Assembly: GCA_964420395.1 (NCBI GenBank)
Contig: CAYQTJ010000005.1
Coordinates: forward strand, 1-61,615
Source of the DNA: CAVSZB01 sp964420395
GTDB taxonomy: Bacteria > Krumholzibacteriota > Krumholzibacteriia > LZORAL124-64-63
Length of the DNA: 61,615 bases
Direction: 5' to 3'
Below the pieces are notes generated by a model. That model was not told the origin of the DNA, did not search any database, and was given only the letters and a program-made list of their open reading frames with translations. Of the stretch, positions 25,034-33,235 are shown piece by piece. Position 1 is the stretch's first letter; every line of letters begins with the position of its first letter. A program made the translations under genes and the position numbers.

Positions 25034-25966
25034 ATGACGCGATCGTCACTGATTCCCCTCGTCCTGACGCTCATCTGGGCCACTTCCTGCAGCGAGACAA
25101 CCGGGCCCGTTCCGGGCGAGGCTCCGCTTGCAGCGCCGTGCTTGCAGACGCCCTCCGATCCGCCCGCCGTCGCGCCCACGGCGGCCTGGTCGGCCCCGAA
25201 GCGCGTCCTGTTCCTTCACCGCTCCGTCGGGCTCGCCCTCGTCCGCAACGGAGTGGTCGACATGTTCGACGTGCTCCGCCAGTTGAATGCCGGGCAAGGC
25301 ACCGCCATCGAGATGTGGCACCACGGTTGCGGCACCGATCCCTACTGGAACCGCTACTACGACGGCGGCGACCGGCAGATCGTGCCGAATTTCGGCACGG
25401 CCCTGAGCGAGCCGATGTACGTCAGCCCCGAGCACTGGAAGATGATATTCTGCGATGCCGGCCCGCAGTACGTGGCGGCGCGCGACAGCATCGACAACTT
25501 CCGCGTCATCGCCTTCAAGAGCGGCTACGACAATACCGTACAGTACGCCTCGGAACGCGCGGTCCAGTGGCGTCAGCTCTATCGCGCGATGAAGAGCAGC
25601 CCCATTTTCGCCGACTCGACGCGACGGATCATCGTGCTGGGCTTCCCGCCGAACCGCGAGGGCTTGGGCGCCTCGAACCAGGCCGATGCCGACAGCTCCC
25701 GGGCCTTCAATCAATGGCTGGTGGAGGAATTCGTCCGGGATCGCGCCAACCTGTTCGGCTTTCCGCTCTTCGACCGGCTCGCCGGCGCGGACAACTGGCT
25801 GCGGGACGAGTACGAAATCGTGTCGAACCCGAATGACGCCCACCCCAATGCCTACGGCTGCGAAATCGTCGGCCGGGAGCTCATGAACTGCATCTACGCG
25901 GTCGCCACGCGCAGCGAACGGCCGCGCAGGGTCCTGGTGCGGCCCCACGATGCCTCCGGCGAGTGA
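25034..25966 (+). CDS. SGNH-hydrolase-like lipoprotein
   Basis: 310 residues. The lipoprotein signal MTRSSLIPLVLTLIWATSC is followed by SETTGP. The mature part starts at about residue 55 with KRVLFLHRSVGLALV, like block I of SGNH/GDSL-type proteins, and ends with NPNDAHPNAYGCEIVG, which carries the block-V D-x-H pair. The expected nucleophile would be Ser in HRSVG. Catalysis on esters or carbohydrates is therefore possible; the assignment is by motif only. GGAGGCAG precedes the ATG. It is probably outer-membrane bound. Confidence 0.75.
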   Translation: MTRSSLIPLVLTLIWATSCSETTGPVPGEAPLAAPCLQTPSDPPAVAPTAAWSAPKRVLFLHRSVGLALVRNGVVDMFDVLRQLNAGQGTAIEMWHHGCGTDPYWNRYYDGGDRQIVPNFGTALSEPMYVSPEHWKMIFCDAGPQYVAARDSIDNFRVIAFKSGYDNTVQYASERAVQWRQLYRAMKSSPIFADSTRRIIVLGFPPNREGLGASNQADADSSRAFNQWLVEEFVRDRANLFGFPLFDRLAGADNWLRDEYEIVSNPNDAHPNAYGCEIVGRELMNCIYAVATRSERPRRVLVRPHDASGE

Positions 25967-26028
25967 CGCGGGAATTCCCCGCGGCCAACCGCGATGAACG
26001 GAGCAAAGCTGTACGCAAGCACATAATC

Positions 26029-26058
26029 TTGAATACCCGCGTCAGGATTTGATATACT
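26029..26058 (+). promoter_or_regulatory. Promoter with a long leader before the 89-residue membrane protein
   Basis: TTGAAT (26029-26034) and TATACT (26053-26058) are separated by 18 bases in an AT-rich patch. The predicted leader of about 190 bases contains a perfect hairpin CCGGCGCC-CTC-GGCGCCGG (26080-26098) a few bases after the start site. No gene is seen in 25967-26254. Confidence 0.5.
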
Positions 26059-26254
26059 CAGGGGAACCGGGGCGGGTTGCCGGCGCCCTCGGCGCCGGAT
26101 TTGCCCCACCCGTCCCGGTCTTCCTCCGTCTCGGGGAGCGTCCACGCGGCCGGTTGTCTTTTCCCCATTCCCCTGCGGGCAACCGCCGCAACTGGCCGGG
26201 AAGGAGTTCGGGTACTCTCGCCCACCCCTTCCCGGCCGCTGGAAGGAGTGCGCG

Positions 26255-26524
26255 ATGAAGCCCGGTCCGGTCCTGGTCGCGCTGGCCTGCGCCTGCGCCG
26301 TGTGGGGCTCGATCACCGCCGGTCGCATGGGCCGGGAACTGCAGAAGCGCGGGATCGCGGTCAATTGGTTCCTGATGCGGATCCAGATGATCCGCTGGGT
26401 CGGCCAGTACAGGAGGTTGACCACGGAGGAGCAGGGACGCCCGGGGAATCTGTATTGGCAATTCGTGACCGCCATGAACCTCGCCCTGGTCTTCGCGCTC
26501 ATCGCCATCCTGGCGCGCCTGTGA
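26255..26524 (+). CDS. Small membrane protein, two transmembrane segments
   Basis: 89 residues. A first hydrophobic stretch (about 4-22) could be a membrane helix or signal; the second (about 69-88, ALVFALIAILARL) ends at the C-terminus. The loop is basic (RIQMIRWVGQYRRLTTEEQG), placing it probably in the cytoplasm. GGAAGGAG precedes the ATG. A promoter with a long structured leader lies upstream. No family recognised. Confidence 0.75.
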   Translation: MKPGPVLVALACACAVWGSITAGRMGRELQKRGIAVNWFLMRIQMIRWVGQYRRLTTEEQGRPGNLYWQFVTAMNLALVFALIAILARL

Positions 26525-26540
26525 GCGCCGCTGCGACCGG

Positions 26541-27272
26541 TTAACGATCGGCGCGCCCGAAGACTTTCCGCAGCAGCTCGGTCGTGCGGGCCAGGGGATC
26601 TTCCCTGATTCTCCGCTCCTCGGTCGCCAGCACGGAGAACAGCCCCGCCAGGGCACGGTCCGTCACGTATTCATCGAGATCGACCAGGCGCTGAGTCCCG
26701 GTCGCGGGGAGGCTGTTGTACGCGACCGCGATCCGGTTGTAGACGTTCGCGATTCCGACCTCATCGATCTTCTGCCGGATGATGGGATGGAAGCGGGCCC
26801 GCAGCGCGGCCGCGGTCCGATCGTGGAAATAGTCGGTTGCCGCCGTGGTGCCCCCGTTGAGGATGCCGAAGGCGTCGGCAATGGTCATGCCCGTGATGGC
26901 ATTCCAGAAGATGTCCCGGGCCTCCGCGGCCGCGCGTTCCGCGGCCCGGTTCATGCCGACCTCCAGCTGGTCGACCTGGCCCCCCAGTCCCAGTTGGCGC
27001 AGGGTCGAGGCGGCCGACACGAGCTGCCCGGGAACGGCAATGCGGATCAGTTGATTGCCGAGGTACCCGTCCAGCTTCGAGGTGGACGCCACGGTGTTCT
27101 GCGCCCCGATCCGCAGCGCCTCCCTCAGGCCCGCGGTGACCGTGGCCTCGTCGAGCGCCGCGCCACCGCGCGGATCCCCCCCGATGTAGCCGTTCAACGT
27201 CGCGCAGCCGGGGATCGCGATGAACGACACGAGAGCCAGCAGCAGAAGGCTGCGCCCCCTGGAGTTCATCAT
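26541..27272 (-). CDS. DUF4197 family lipoprotein
   Basis: 243 residues. The signal MMNSRGRSLLLLALVSFIAIPGC is a lipoprotein type with alanine after the cysteine. The mature part is helical with the DUF4197 pattern ALDEATVTAGLREALRIGAQNTV, YLGNQLIRIAVP, GILNGGTTAATDYF and ALAGLFSVLATEERRIR. DUF4197 proteins are exported helical proteins of unknown function. Two adjacent ATGs are possible starts (27272 or 27269). It lies 125 bases downstream of the H1-like gene on the same strand. Confidence 0.92.
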   Translation of the reverse strand: MMNSRGRSLLLLALVSFIAIPGCATLNGYIGGDPRGGAALDEATVTAGLREALRIGAQNTVASTSKLDGYLGNQLIRIAVPGQLVSAASTLRQLGLGGQVDQLEVGMNRAAERAAAEARDIFWNAITGMTIADAFGILNGGTTAATDYFHDRTAAALRARFHPIIRQKIDEVGIANVYNRIAVAYNSLPATGTQRLVDLDEYVTDRALAGLFSVLATEERRIREDPLARTTELLRKVFGRADR

Positions 27273-27397
27273 CGTCCCTGCTCCGGTTTCCGTGCTGTGA
27301 ATGCCGGCCGGGTGATGCGGCAGTCGCCGGCTCATCGGCGAGGGCGGGGCGGGACGGGAGCGCCGCCCCCGCACCGCCCCCGGGCTCCGGATCCGCC

Positions 27398-27943
27398 CTA
27401 CACGCCGTAGGTCGCGCGAGCGACGCGCTTGACGGCCGTGCTGGTCGACAACGTCCGCCGCAGCACGTTCGAGAAGTCCTTGCTCTTGGTCTTGACGAGC
27501 TTGCCCTTCTTGATGGCCGCCAGGATGGCCTTGAACTCCATCGGCTTGCCGTTCGCGCGGATCAGCTTCACGATGACGTCCTGCAGGCTGCCGGCCTTGG
27601 GCGCGACCTTGCCGGACGCGCGCCGCGGGGCCTTCTTCACAGCCGGGCGCCCGGCCTTCTTTGCCGCCGGACGTCCCGCCTTCTTTGCCGCCGGACGTCC
27701 GGCCTTCTTCGCCGCGCGCCGCCCCGCCTTCTTCGTCGCCGGCCGTCCGGGCTTGCGGCCCGGCTTGCGACCGGGCCGGCCGGCGGCCGTCAGCTTGCCC
27801 AGCTGCGCGTTCACCGCGGCCAGTTCCTCTTCCAGCTTCGCCTTCTTCTCCTCGAGCCCGACCATCCTCTCCTTCGCCGCGAGCAGGTTCCTGATCTCGG
27901 CGAGGCTCAGGTCCGAAGCGAGGACACGTTTCGTCCGGGGCAT
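27398..27943 (-). CDS. Histone H1-like DNA-binding protein with lysine-rich repeats
   Basis: 181 residues in three parts: an N-terminal acidic/basic coiled coil (about 12-55), a basic middle (about 56-110) of AT-hook-like GRKPGR/GRP units and about four octapeptides of the type AKKAGRPA, and a C-terminal winged-helix-like domain (about 117-181; DVIVKLIRANGKPMEFKAIL, FSNVLRRTL) similar to HARE-HTH/H1-type domains. It should bind DNA non-specifically as a nucleoid protein. GGAGG precedes the ATG at 27941-27943. A good promoter lies at 28022-28050. The repeat array can change length by slippage. Confidence 0.9.
   Translation of the reverse strand: MPRTKRVLASDLSLAEIRNLLAAKERMVGLEEKKAKLEEELAAVNAQLGKLTAAGRPGRKPGRKPGRPATKKAGRRAAKKAGRPAAKKAGRPAAKKAGRPAVKKAPRRASGKVAPKAGSLQDVIVKLIRANGKPMEFKAILAAIKKGKLVKTKSKDFSNVLRRTLSTSTAVKRVARATYGV
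27640..27760 (-). repeat. 24-bp tandem repeats inside the H1-like gene
   Basis: About four to five imperfect 24-base units, each containing GCCGCCGGACGTCC or variants and encoding AKKAGRPA, lie head to tail. Two consecutive units are almost identical, the expected state of a slippage-prone array. Confidence 0.75.
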
Positions 27944-28021
27944 TCCCAACCTCCAGAAGTGATGACAGGACCTCGAAAGGCAGGAAACTCTTACAGAGCC
28001 GCCGCCGGTCCATTGGACAGT

Positions 28022-28050
28022 AATATCGGCATGAAGTAATCAAGCGTCAA
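28022..28050 (-). promoter_or_regulatory. Sigma-70-type promoter of the H1-like gene
   Basis: On the minus strand TTGACG (28045-28050) and GATATT (28022-28027) are 17 bases apart in a locally AT-rich stretch; the leader is about 75 bases. Confidence 0.6.
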
Positions 28051-28157
28051 GGATTCGCGGCGCATGACGGGAGGGCAGGGGAACCGATGCCGGTTTGCCG
28101 GGCTGCAACCGATACCGGGGAAGTCCTCTCCCGTCGATCTCGGCGAGTTTCACGGCA

Positions 28158-28186
28158 GGGCCCCCGCGGCGCCGCCGCGGGGGCCC
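28158..28186 (-). terminator. Perfect 13-bp hairpin after the 1397-residue gene
   Basis: GGGCCCCCGCGGC pairs fully with GCCGCGGGGGCCC across a three-base loop, 25 bases after the stop codon at 28212. There is no T-run, so its action as a terminator is inferred from position and stability. Confidence 0.6.
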
Positions 28187-28211
28187 AATCCTCCGACGAG
28201 TGACCGGTGAC

Positions 28212-31200
28212 CTACTTCAGCATCACCAGCTTGCGGACCATGCGCAGGCCGTCCGCGGCCAGCCGCACCGCATAGGTGCCGCTCGCCACCTCCCGCCCCG
28301 CATCGTCGCGGCCGTCCCAGACCGCCGCGTGGCGGCCCGCCGTCTGCGCATCGGCGACCAGGGTCCGTACGCGCGTGCCCCGCAGGTCGAAGATCTCCAG
28401 CCGCAGCGGGCCCGCGGTCGCGAGATCGTAGACGATCCTCGTCTGCGGGTTGAACGGGTTCGGGTGGACCGATACCAGCGCCGTGGCGACGGGCGCCGGC
28501 AGCGGGCCGTCGTCGATGCCGGTCACGCCGGGGTGCAGCCGCAGGCGATAGTCACCGGCCTTTGCGAGATCGGCGGCGCCGGTCTTCCAGACGGCCAGGC
28601 AGTAGTAGTCCGTCGTCGGGATCGTTACCGTGAACCACTCGTCCTGGCCCGCGCCGCGCAGCCACGCGGCACCATCGGTGACGAGCGTCGACTTCTTCTG
28701 GTAGGCCGTTCCGGCCGGGTGCAGGCTGATCCCCCAGTTCACGTCGCCCGACATGTTGTCCAGGCGGAAGGCCCACTCGCCGGCCGTCAGCCGGAACTCG
28801 CGCAGGTCGAGGATCCGGTTCGCGGCCAGCGTCCAGGGACCGTAGGTGCCCGTTTCATTGGCGGCACAGTAGATCGCGGTCACCCCTTCCGCCGTGTAGC
28901 CCTCGGTGCCGCTCTGCAGCAGCACGCCGGCGTCGTAGGCGGCGAAGGGGGTGGCGTTGAAGTTGACCAGCACGAAGTCGGACTGCCCGGGCCCCCAGCC
29001 CGAGCTGGCCAGGTTGGCCGCGAAGCCGTTCTTCGCGCCGTCGAGCTTCGGGTGCAGCCGCACGTCGACGTTGGAGGCGGCGCCCGGCATCACCGCGACG
29101 CCGGTCCAGTAGCCGCTGCCGACGGTGGGCCGCAGGCCGTCGCAGTTGTACCACTTGCCTTCGCCGCTGAGCACCTCATCCCAGCCGCCGATGCGGTCGG
29201 GCGGGGCGGTCCGCGCCACCGGCGTGGCGAGCGGGAGCCCCAGGGGCGACCAGCAGTACTGCTCGCCGTAGTCGTTGTCGGCCTCGTCGATTTCATCGAT
29301 GGTGGCGCTGCGGTCGAGCATGAGCGCGAGCGTGTGGCGGCCGCCGCGCACGGTGCGGGCCGTCGGCGAGTTGGTCGTGCGCACCTGGTAGGGCGTCACC
29401 GAGGTGTACGACCAGGTGACCGCCGGCGCGCCGTCCAGGCACACCGTCGCCCGCGGCGTGTTGCCGGGGTCATTCCAGCCGTTCGGGCTGTTGTTGCGGA
29501 AGGCGAAGTTGTAGTACGTCGCCGCCGCGTTGCCGTGCAGCGTGTCCGGCGGCGCCACCGACCCGGCCGTGCCGTCATTGGCCGGCCGCGGCACCATCGG
29601 CGAATGCCAGCCGGCGACCTCGTACGGTTCGAAGTCGGGCGGCGTGCGCTCGATCTCGATCACGAGCGGCAGCGCCGCGGTCCCGGCGCCGCACGTCTGG
29701 TCCCGGTGGACCGCCAGACAATGGTGACCGATGCCGGTGACGTGCATGTGCATGCGCGCCCGCCCCGACACGTTGGACATGACCGCCAGATCGTAGTCCT
29801 GCAGGTCGCCCACGGTGAAGTCCTCGTCGAACCACTCGGCGTAGACCGGACCGAGCGCCGGGGCGACGTCCACCGTGACCATCACCCAGCCGGTGTCCGC
29901 CGCCGTAACCGAGAACTCGCGCAGCAGCAGCATGTGGTTCAGCGGCAGCGTCGTCGCCACCGAGTCACCCATCGCCATCAGCGTGCTGGTCACGTGCACG
30001 GCCTGATAGTTGCCGCTCCCCTCGCTGCCCTGGATGACGCCGACGTCGTAGTCGTGCACCCCCACTTCGTTGCGGTTGACCAGCACGGCGTCGGTGAGGC
30101 CGGCTCCGCGGGCCGAGTAGCCGCTGTTGGCCGCGAATCCGTTGCCTGCGCCGGTCGAGGCCGTGTGCAGGCGGCAGTCGTAGTCCTCCGTCGCGACCAG
30201 CGGCCGGATCACGACGGCGTTCCACTCCCCGCTCGAGCTGAAGCGCAGCCCGTCGCAGTTGTACCAGGTGGTCGAGCCATCCACGACCGAACTCCAGCCG
30301 CCAGCCCGACTCGGCGGCGCGGCGCGCGTGACGAGCGTGCCGGCCGTCAGCGCCTGCGGCGTCCAGATCCACTGGTGGGCCCAGAAGTTGTCGACCTCGT
30401 CGGGCTCCGACAGCGCGCCGAGGTCGTCGTGCTGGGCCTCGAACGTGTGGCGCCCACCGCGGATCGTCAGCGGGCCGCGGTTGATGGCGTAGTAGCCGAC
30501 GCCGGCGCCTACGGCGCCGTAGGAGAGGCCCGCCAGGCCGGCGCCGTCCACCGCCAGACCGACGTGGAAGCCGCTCGAAGTGGCGACCTCGCCGCTGTTA
30601 CGCCCGCGCACGTTCCAGTACGTCGCGGCGCTGTTGCCGGTGAGGGTCATGGACTCGGTCACGTTGGTGCTGGTGGCGTCGTTGGTCGCCCGCGGCACCA
30701 GCTCGCGGCTCCAGCCGGTCGCCAGGTATGGCTCCAGGTCGGCCGGCTCGGCCAGGCGCACGGTGAAGGGGCCGTACGAGACGTAGTCGGGGCACCAGCG
30801 CCCGGCGCGATCGCACGCGCGGATGGAGAAGTAGTAGATCCCCGGCTCGAGGATGCCGGAGGTGTAATGGTTCCAGGCCGGGAGGTTCTGCACGGCGGGC
30901 GGCGAGGCCGGTGCGCCGGTCGCGAGCCTGATGCTGTAGCCGGCCAGGCCGGAGATTTCGTCGGTTGCGTTGGTCCAGAAGAACTCCACGGTGCGGTCGG
31001 GCGATTCGGAACCGATCGCGTGACTGGAGGTGAGGTTCGTGACCGTGCCCGGGTTGCCGTAGTCGAAGTCCAGCCCGCAGTTCTTGCCCGTCTCCCAGAG
31101 GTCGCGGGTGTACGCCGGATACCGCGCGGCGAATTCGCTGAAGAAGTGCCAGGACCGCGCGGGAGCGTCCAGATCCATGACCGTGAAGATCTCATCCGCC

Positions 31201-32405
31201 CCGAGCGCCAGCACGTCGCTCCAATCGCCGAACACGCCATGGGAGTCCTGCTCGTCGTCCTCGATGTCGCGCAGCATCGCCGCCGTGAAGCCCTCGGTCA
31301 TCAGCCCGTCATTGTAGCCGCCCGAGCAGGTCGAGAGCGCCTCGACGTCGACGGGGTAGAGCGGCGCCAGGCCGTAGTCATCCTCCTGCGCGCGTCCGAA
31401 GGCGTCGGCCAGCCAGTAGGCCCACCCTTCGATGAAGGCGTCGGTCTCGTTCTCCGCGCACCAGAGACAACTGCTGCAATGTGCCTCGGTGTCGCAGACT
31501 TCGTTGCACAGGTCCAGCGTGGGGTTCGCGGCGAAGGTCTCCAGCCAATGGTGGCCGTACAGGCGGATGACGACGTGTTCGTACCACGCCACGCTGTCCG
31601 GGATACGGATCTCGGGGGCGTAGAAGTGATCGTTATGGTAGTGCGGGAAAGTGATGCCGGAACCCGGCCACACGACAATGACGTCTGGGGTGTCCAACCC
31701 CGCGATGTCGAGGATCCAGCGATGGGCGCGCGTCACGGTGGTGAGGAGATGGAGCGCGGGCATCTCTCTCTCGTCGCCGATCGTCTGGGTTCCCCAATCG
31801 AGGTCGGTGCCGGTGTAATTCTCGACGATCCCTGTCGACCACCTGTAATCGAGATCCTCCCCGCCGTAGATGACATCGCTGAACACGGAGACGTCGGGGT
31901 TCTTGGTGGAGAACACCAAGTAGATGTCCGGGTCGTCGACGCCGTTCGTGTAGGTGAAGGTTCTGGAGAAGTGGCCATCGGTGTCCGTGTAGGTCTCCGC
32001 GAGGAGGTCGTCTCCCACGCCGTCGGAATCCCAGATCTGCACCTTGCAATTGTCCACCCCCGACCAGCGGCCGTCCTCGCGGTGGTAGACGAAGCGGCCG
32101 CGGACGGTGAGGCTGTAGTCCTTCTCGCCCGTCTTCTCGCCCGCCCTGGCGACGCCGGCCGGGACGGCGGCCGGAGCCGCCGCGTCCGCGCCTCCCGACA
32201 CGCGCGCGATCTGCGCGCCGCGTCCAGCCGGCACGTCCACCGGCGCCGGCACGACCTTGATCTCCCGCGGCTGTGCGCCGGACGCCTGTGGCCCGGCCTG
32301 GGCAGGAGAGCGGACGACTTGCTCGTCGGGGGCAGCCGCCGCGACCGACGCGAGGGTGGCCAGGAAGAGGCCGGCCGCCAGCACCGACCGGATGGGCTTG
32401 CGCAT
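28212..32405 (-). CDS. Giant secreted multidomain protein with degenerate metalloprotease motif and FlgD-like tail
   Basis: 1397 residues. Signal peptide to about 24. Then a transthyretin/CarboxypepD-like domain (about 95-165), a region like a zinc metalloprotease (about 200-440), a fibronectin-like domain (about 455-550), two long similar beta-rich halves each with NDFW/GGRHT- and GGW-WYNCDGLR-type segments (about 550-950 and 950-1310), and an FlgD-like C-terminal module (PNPFNPQTRIVYD to KLVMLK). In the protease-like part, where HEYGHH is expected, the protein has RLYGHHW, although a later EGWAYWLADAF looks like the third-ligand helix. It is probably inactive. The ATG has GGAGG upstream, overlapping the stop of the preceding gene. 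Confidence 0.85.
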   Translation of the reverse strand: MRKPIRSVLAAGLFLATLASVAAAAPDEQVVRSPAQAGPQASGAQPREIKVVPAPVDVPAGRGAQIARVSGGADAAAPAAVPAGVARAGEKTGEKDYSLTVRGRFVYHREDGRWSGVDNCKVQIWDSDGVGDDLLAETYTDTDGHFSRTFTYTNGVDDPDIYLVFSTKNPDVSVFSDVIYGGEDLDYRWSTGIVENYTGTDLDWGTQTIGDEREMPALHLLTTVTRAHRWILDIAGLDTPDVIVVWPGSGITFPHYHNDHFYAPEIRIPDSVAWYEHVVIRLYGHHWLETFAANPTLDLCNEVCDTEAHCSSCLWCAENETDAFIEGWAYWLADAFGRAQEDDYGLAPLYPVDVEALSTCSGGYNDGLMTEGFTAAMLRDIEDDEQDSHGVFGDWSDVLALGADEIFTVMDLDAPARSWHFFSEFAARYPAYTRDLWETGKNCGLDFDYGNPGTVTNLTSSHAIGSESPDRTVEFFWTNATDEISGLAGYSIRLATGAPASPPAVQNLPAWNHYTSGILEPGIYYFSIRACDRAGRWCPDYVSYGPFTVRLAEPADLEPYLATGWSRELVPRATNDATSTNVTESMTLTGNSAATYWNVRGRNSGEVATSSGFHVGLAVDGAGLAGLSYGAVGAGVGYYAINRGPLTIRGGRHTFEAQHDDLGALSEPDEVDNFWAHQWIWTPQALTAGTLVTRAAPPSRAGGWSSVVDGSTTWYNCDGLRFSSSGEWNAVVIRPLVATEDYDCRLHTASTGAGNGFAANSGYSARGAGLTDAVLVNRNEVGVHDYDVGVIQGSEGSGNYQAVHVTSTLMAMGDSVATTLPLNHMLLLREFSVTAADTGWVMVTVDVAPALGPVYAEWFDEDFTVGDLQDYDLAVMSNVSGRARMHMHVTGIGHHCLAVHRDQTCGAGTAALPLVIEIERTPPDFEPYEVAGWHSPMVPRPANDGTAGSVAPPDTLHGNAAATYYNFAFRNNSPNGWNDPGNTPRATVCLDGAPAVTWSYTSVTPYQVRTTNSPTARTVRGGRHTLALMLDRSATIDEIDEADNDYGEQYCWSPLGLPLATPVARTAPPDRIGGWDEVLSGEGKWYNCDGLRPTVGSGYWTGVAVMPGAASNVDVRLHPKLDGAKNGFAANLASSGWGPGQSDFVLVNFNATPFAAYDAGVLLQSGTEGYTAEGVTAIYCAANETGTYGPWTLAANRILDLREFRLTAGEWAFRLDNMSGDVNWGISLHPAGTAYQKKSTLVTDGAAWLRGAGQDEWFTVTIPTTDYYCLAVWKTGAADLAKAGDYRLRLHPGVTGIDDGPLPAPVATALVSVHPNPFNPQTRIVYDLATAGPLRLEIFDLRGTRVRTLVADAQTAGRHAAVWDGRDDAGREVASGTYAVRLAADGLRMVRKLVMLK

Positions 32406-32415
32406 GGCGGGCCTC

Positions 32416-32919
32416 CTAGCGCTGCTGCGCGCCGGCGCGCAGCGTCTCGTCGGTCCGCTCGACCGGCGCGACCGCCGGCCGCGGCGCCGCCATCTCCGCC
32501 AGCGCCGCCTCGATCTGATCCGCCTGCGCCGTGCGCCCCTCGCGCCGCGCGAAGTCGGCCTGCACGCGCATGACCTGCAGCTCGGTCTCCTGCTTCACCT
32601 GCTCGATCTCACGCTGCAGGGCCAGCACGGCCCCCTCGTCCGCCGCGCCCGGCAGGCGCGCGTCCAGTTCGGCGAGTTGCGCCGCCTCCCGATCGAGCAG
32701 CGCGCGGATCGCCTGCTGGCAGGGAGAGAGGCTCTCCCGCGCGCGCGGGGCAGCGGCCGCCGCCGCCGTCGTCTCCACCCCGTTGGGATCAGCGGCGAGC
32801 GGCGCGACCTGCGCTGCGGACGGCGCCGCCGGCTCGGCGGGCGCCGCCGTTACCACCGCCGCCCGGGCCGCCAGACCACAGACACCGACCAGGAGCACGA
32901 TCGAGAGTTGTCGCTTCAT
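32416..32919 (-). CDS. Exported coiled-coil protein, unknown function
   Basis: 167 residues. Signal peptide (to about 25), a low-complexity Ala/Pro linker (26-60), then a helical coiled coil (about 65-145; ALLDREAAQLAELDARL, LQREIEQVKQETELQVMRVQ) and a short disordered tail. GGAGG precedes the ATG. It ends ten bases before the ATG of the 1397-residue protein, whose ribosome site overlaps this gene's end, so both are one operon and may act together, for example as a periplasmic helper. Composition is alanine-rich but frame and signals are sound. Confidence 0.8.
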   Translation of the reverse strand: MKRQLSIVLLVGVCGLAARAAVVTAAPAEPAAPSAAQVAPLAADPNGVETTAAAAAAPRARESLSPCQQAIRALLDREAAQLAELDARLPGAADEGAVLALQREIEQVKQETELQVMRVQADFARREGRTAQADQIEAALAEMAAPRPAVAPVERTDETLRAGAQQR

Positions 32920-33235
32920 GACCCGACCTCCAGCCGCAAAGGAACCCGGCGCGCCGTCCAAACCCCTGGCCGGCGCGCCCGTGTCGCCACTCCGGGCAGT
33001 CTCCGGCCGGCGAGGCCCGGCCCCGCCCGCCGATGATGACGCGGGGTTGGACCGCAGAAGGGGAGGCGGTGACACAACTTTCTGCTGTGTCGTCGCGACG
33101 CGGGGGGCGGTCCAATCGGCACGCGCTGCTCGACGGCTTCGACCTCCGTGCCCTGACCGCCACCGGCAGGACGGTGCGGCGAGGATCCGTCGCTCGTGGT
33201 ATGCTCCTTGGTGCGCTGCCGTCACGAGGGGGAAG
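32920..33235. other. Divergent intergenic region with dyad and candidate promoter
   Basis: No gene with a ribosome site is seen in these 316 bases between divergently read secreted-protein genes. It holds an inverted repeat GACACA-9-TGTGTC (33071-33091) and, on the plus strand, TGGTATGCT (33197-33205), an extended -10 about 30 bases before the ATG at 33236. Confidence 0.5.
33197..33205 (+). promoter_or_regulatory. Extended -10 promoter for the VWA/propeller gene
   Basis: TGG-TATGCT fits a TGn extended -10 and places the transcription start near 33212, just before the ribosome site GAGGGGGAAG. No good -35. Confidence 0.35.

Noticed and set aside
27640..27760. Possible CRISPR array
   Set aside because: The 24-base repeats have no unique spacers and encode AKKAGRPA in frame in the H1-like gene.
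28095..32573. A very long open frame (about 1490 codons) on the plus strand opposite the giant secreted protein
   Set aside because: It is the antisense mirror of a gene with signal peptide, domains and FlgD tail. Its product is Arg/Gly/Val/His-rich without any domain, typical of GC-rich antisense frames.
33071..33091. GACACA-9-TGTGTC dyad as a definite operator
   Set aside because: Six-base arms with a nine-base gap are expected by chance in a window of this size, and no regulator gene is adjacent; kept only as a note in the intergenic entry.
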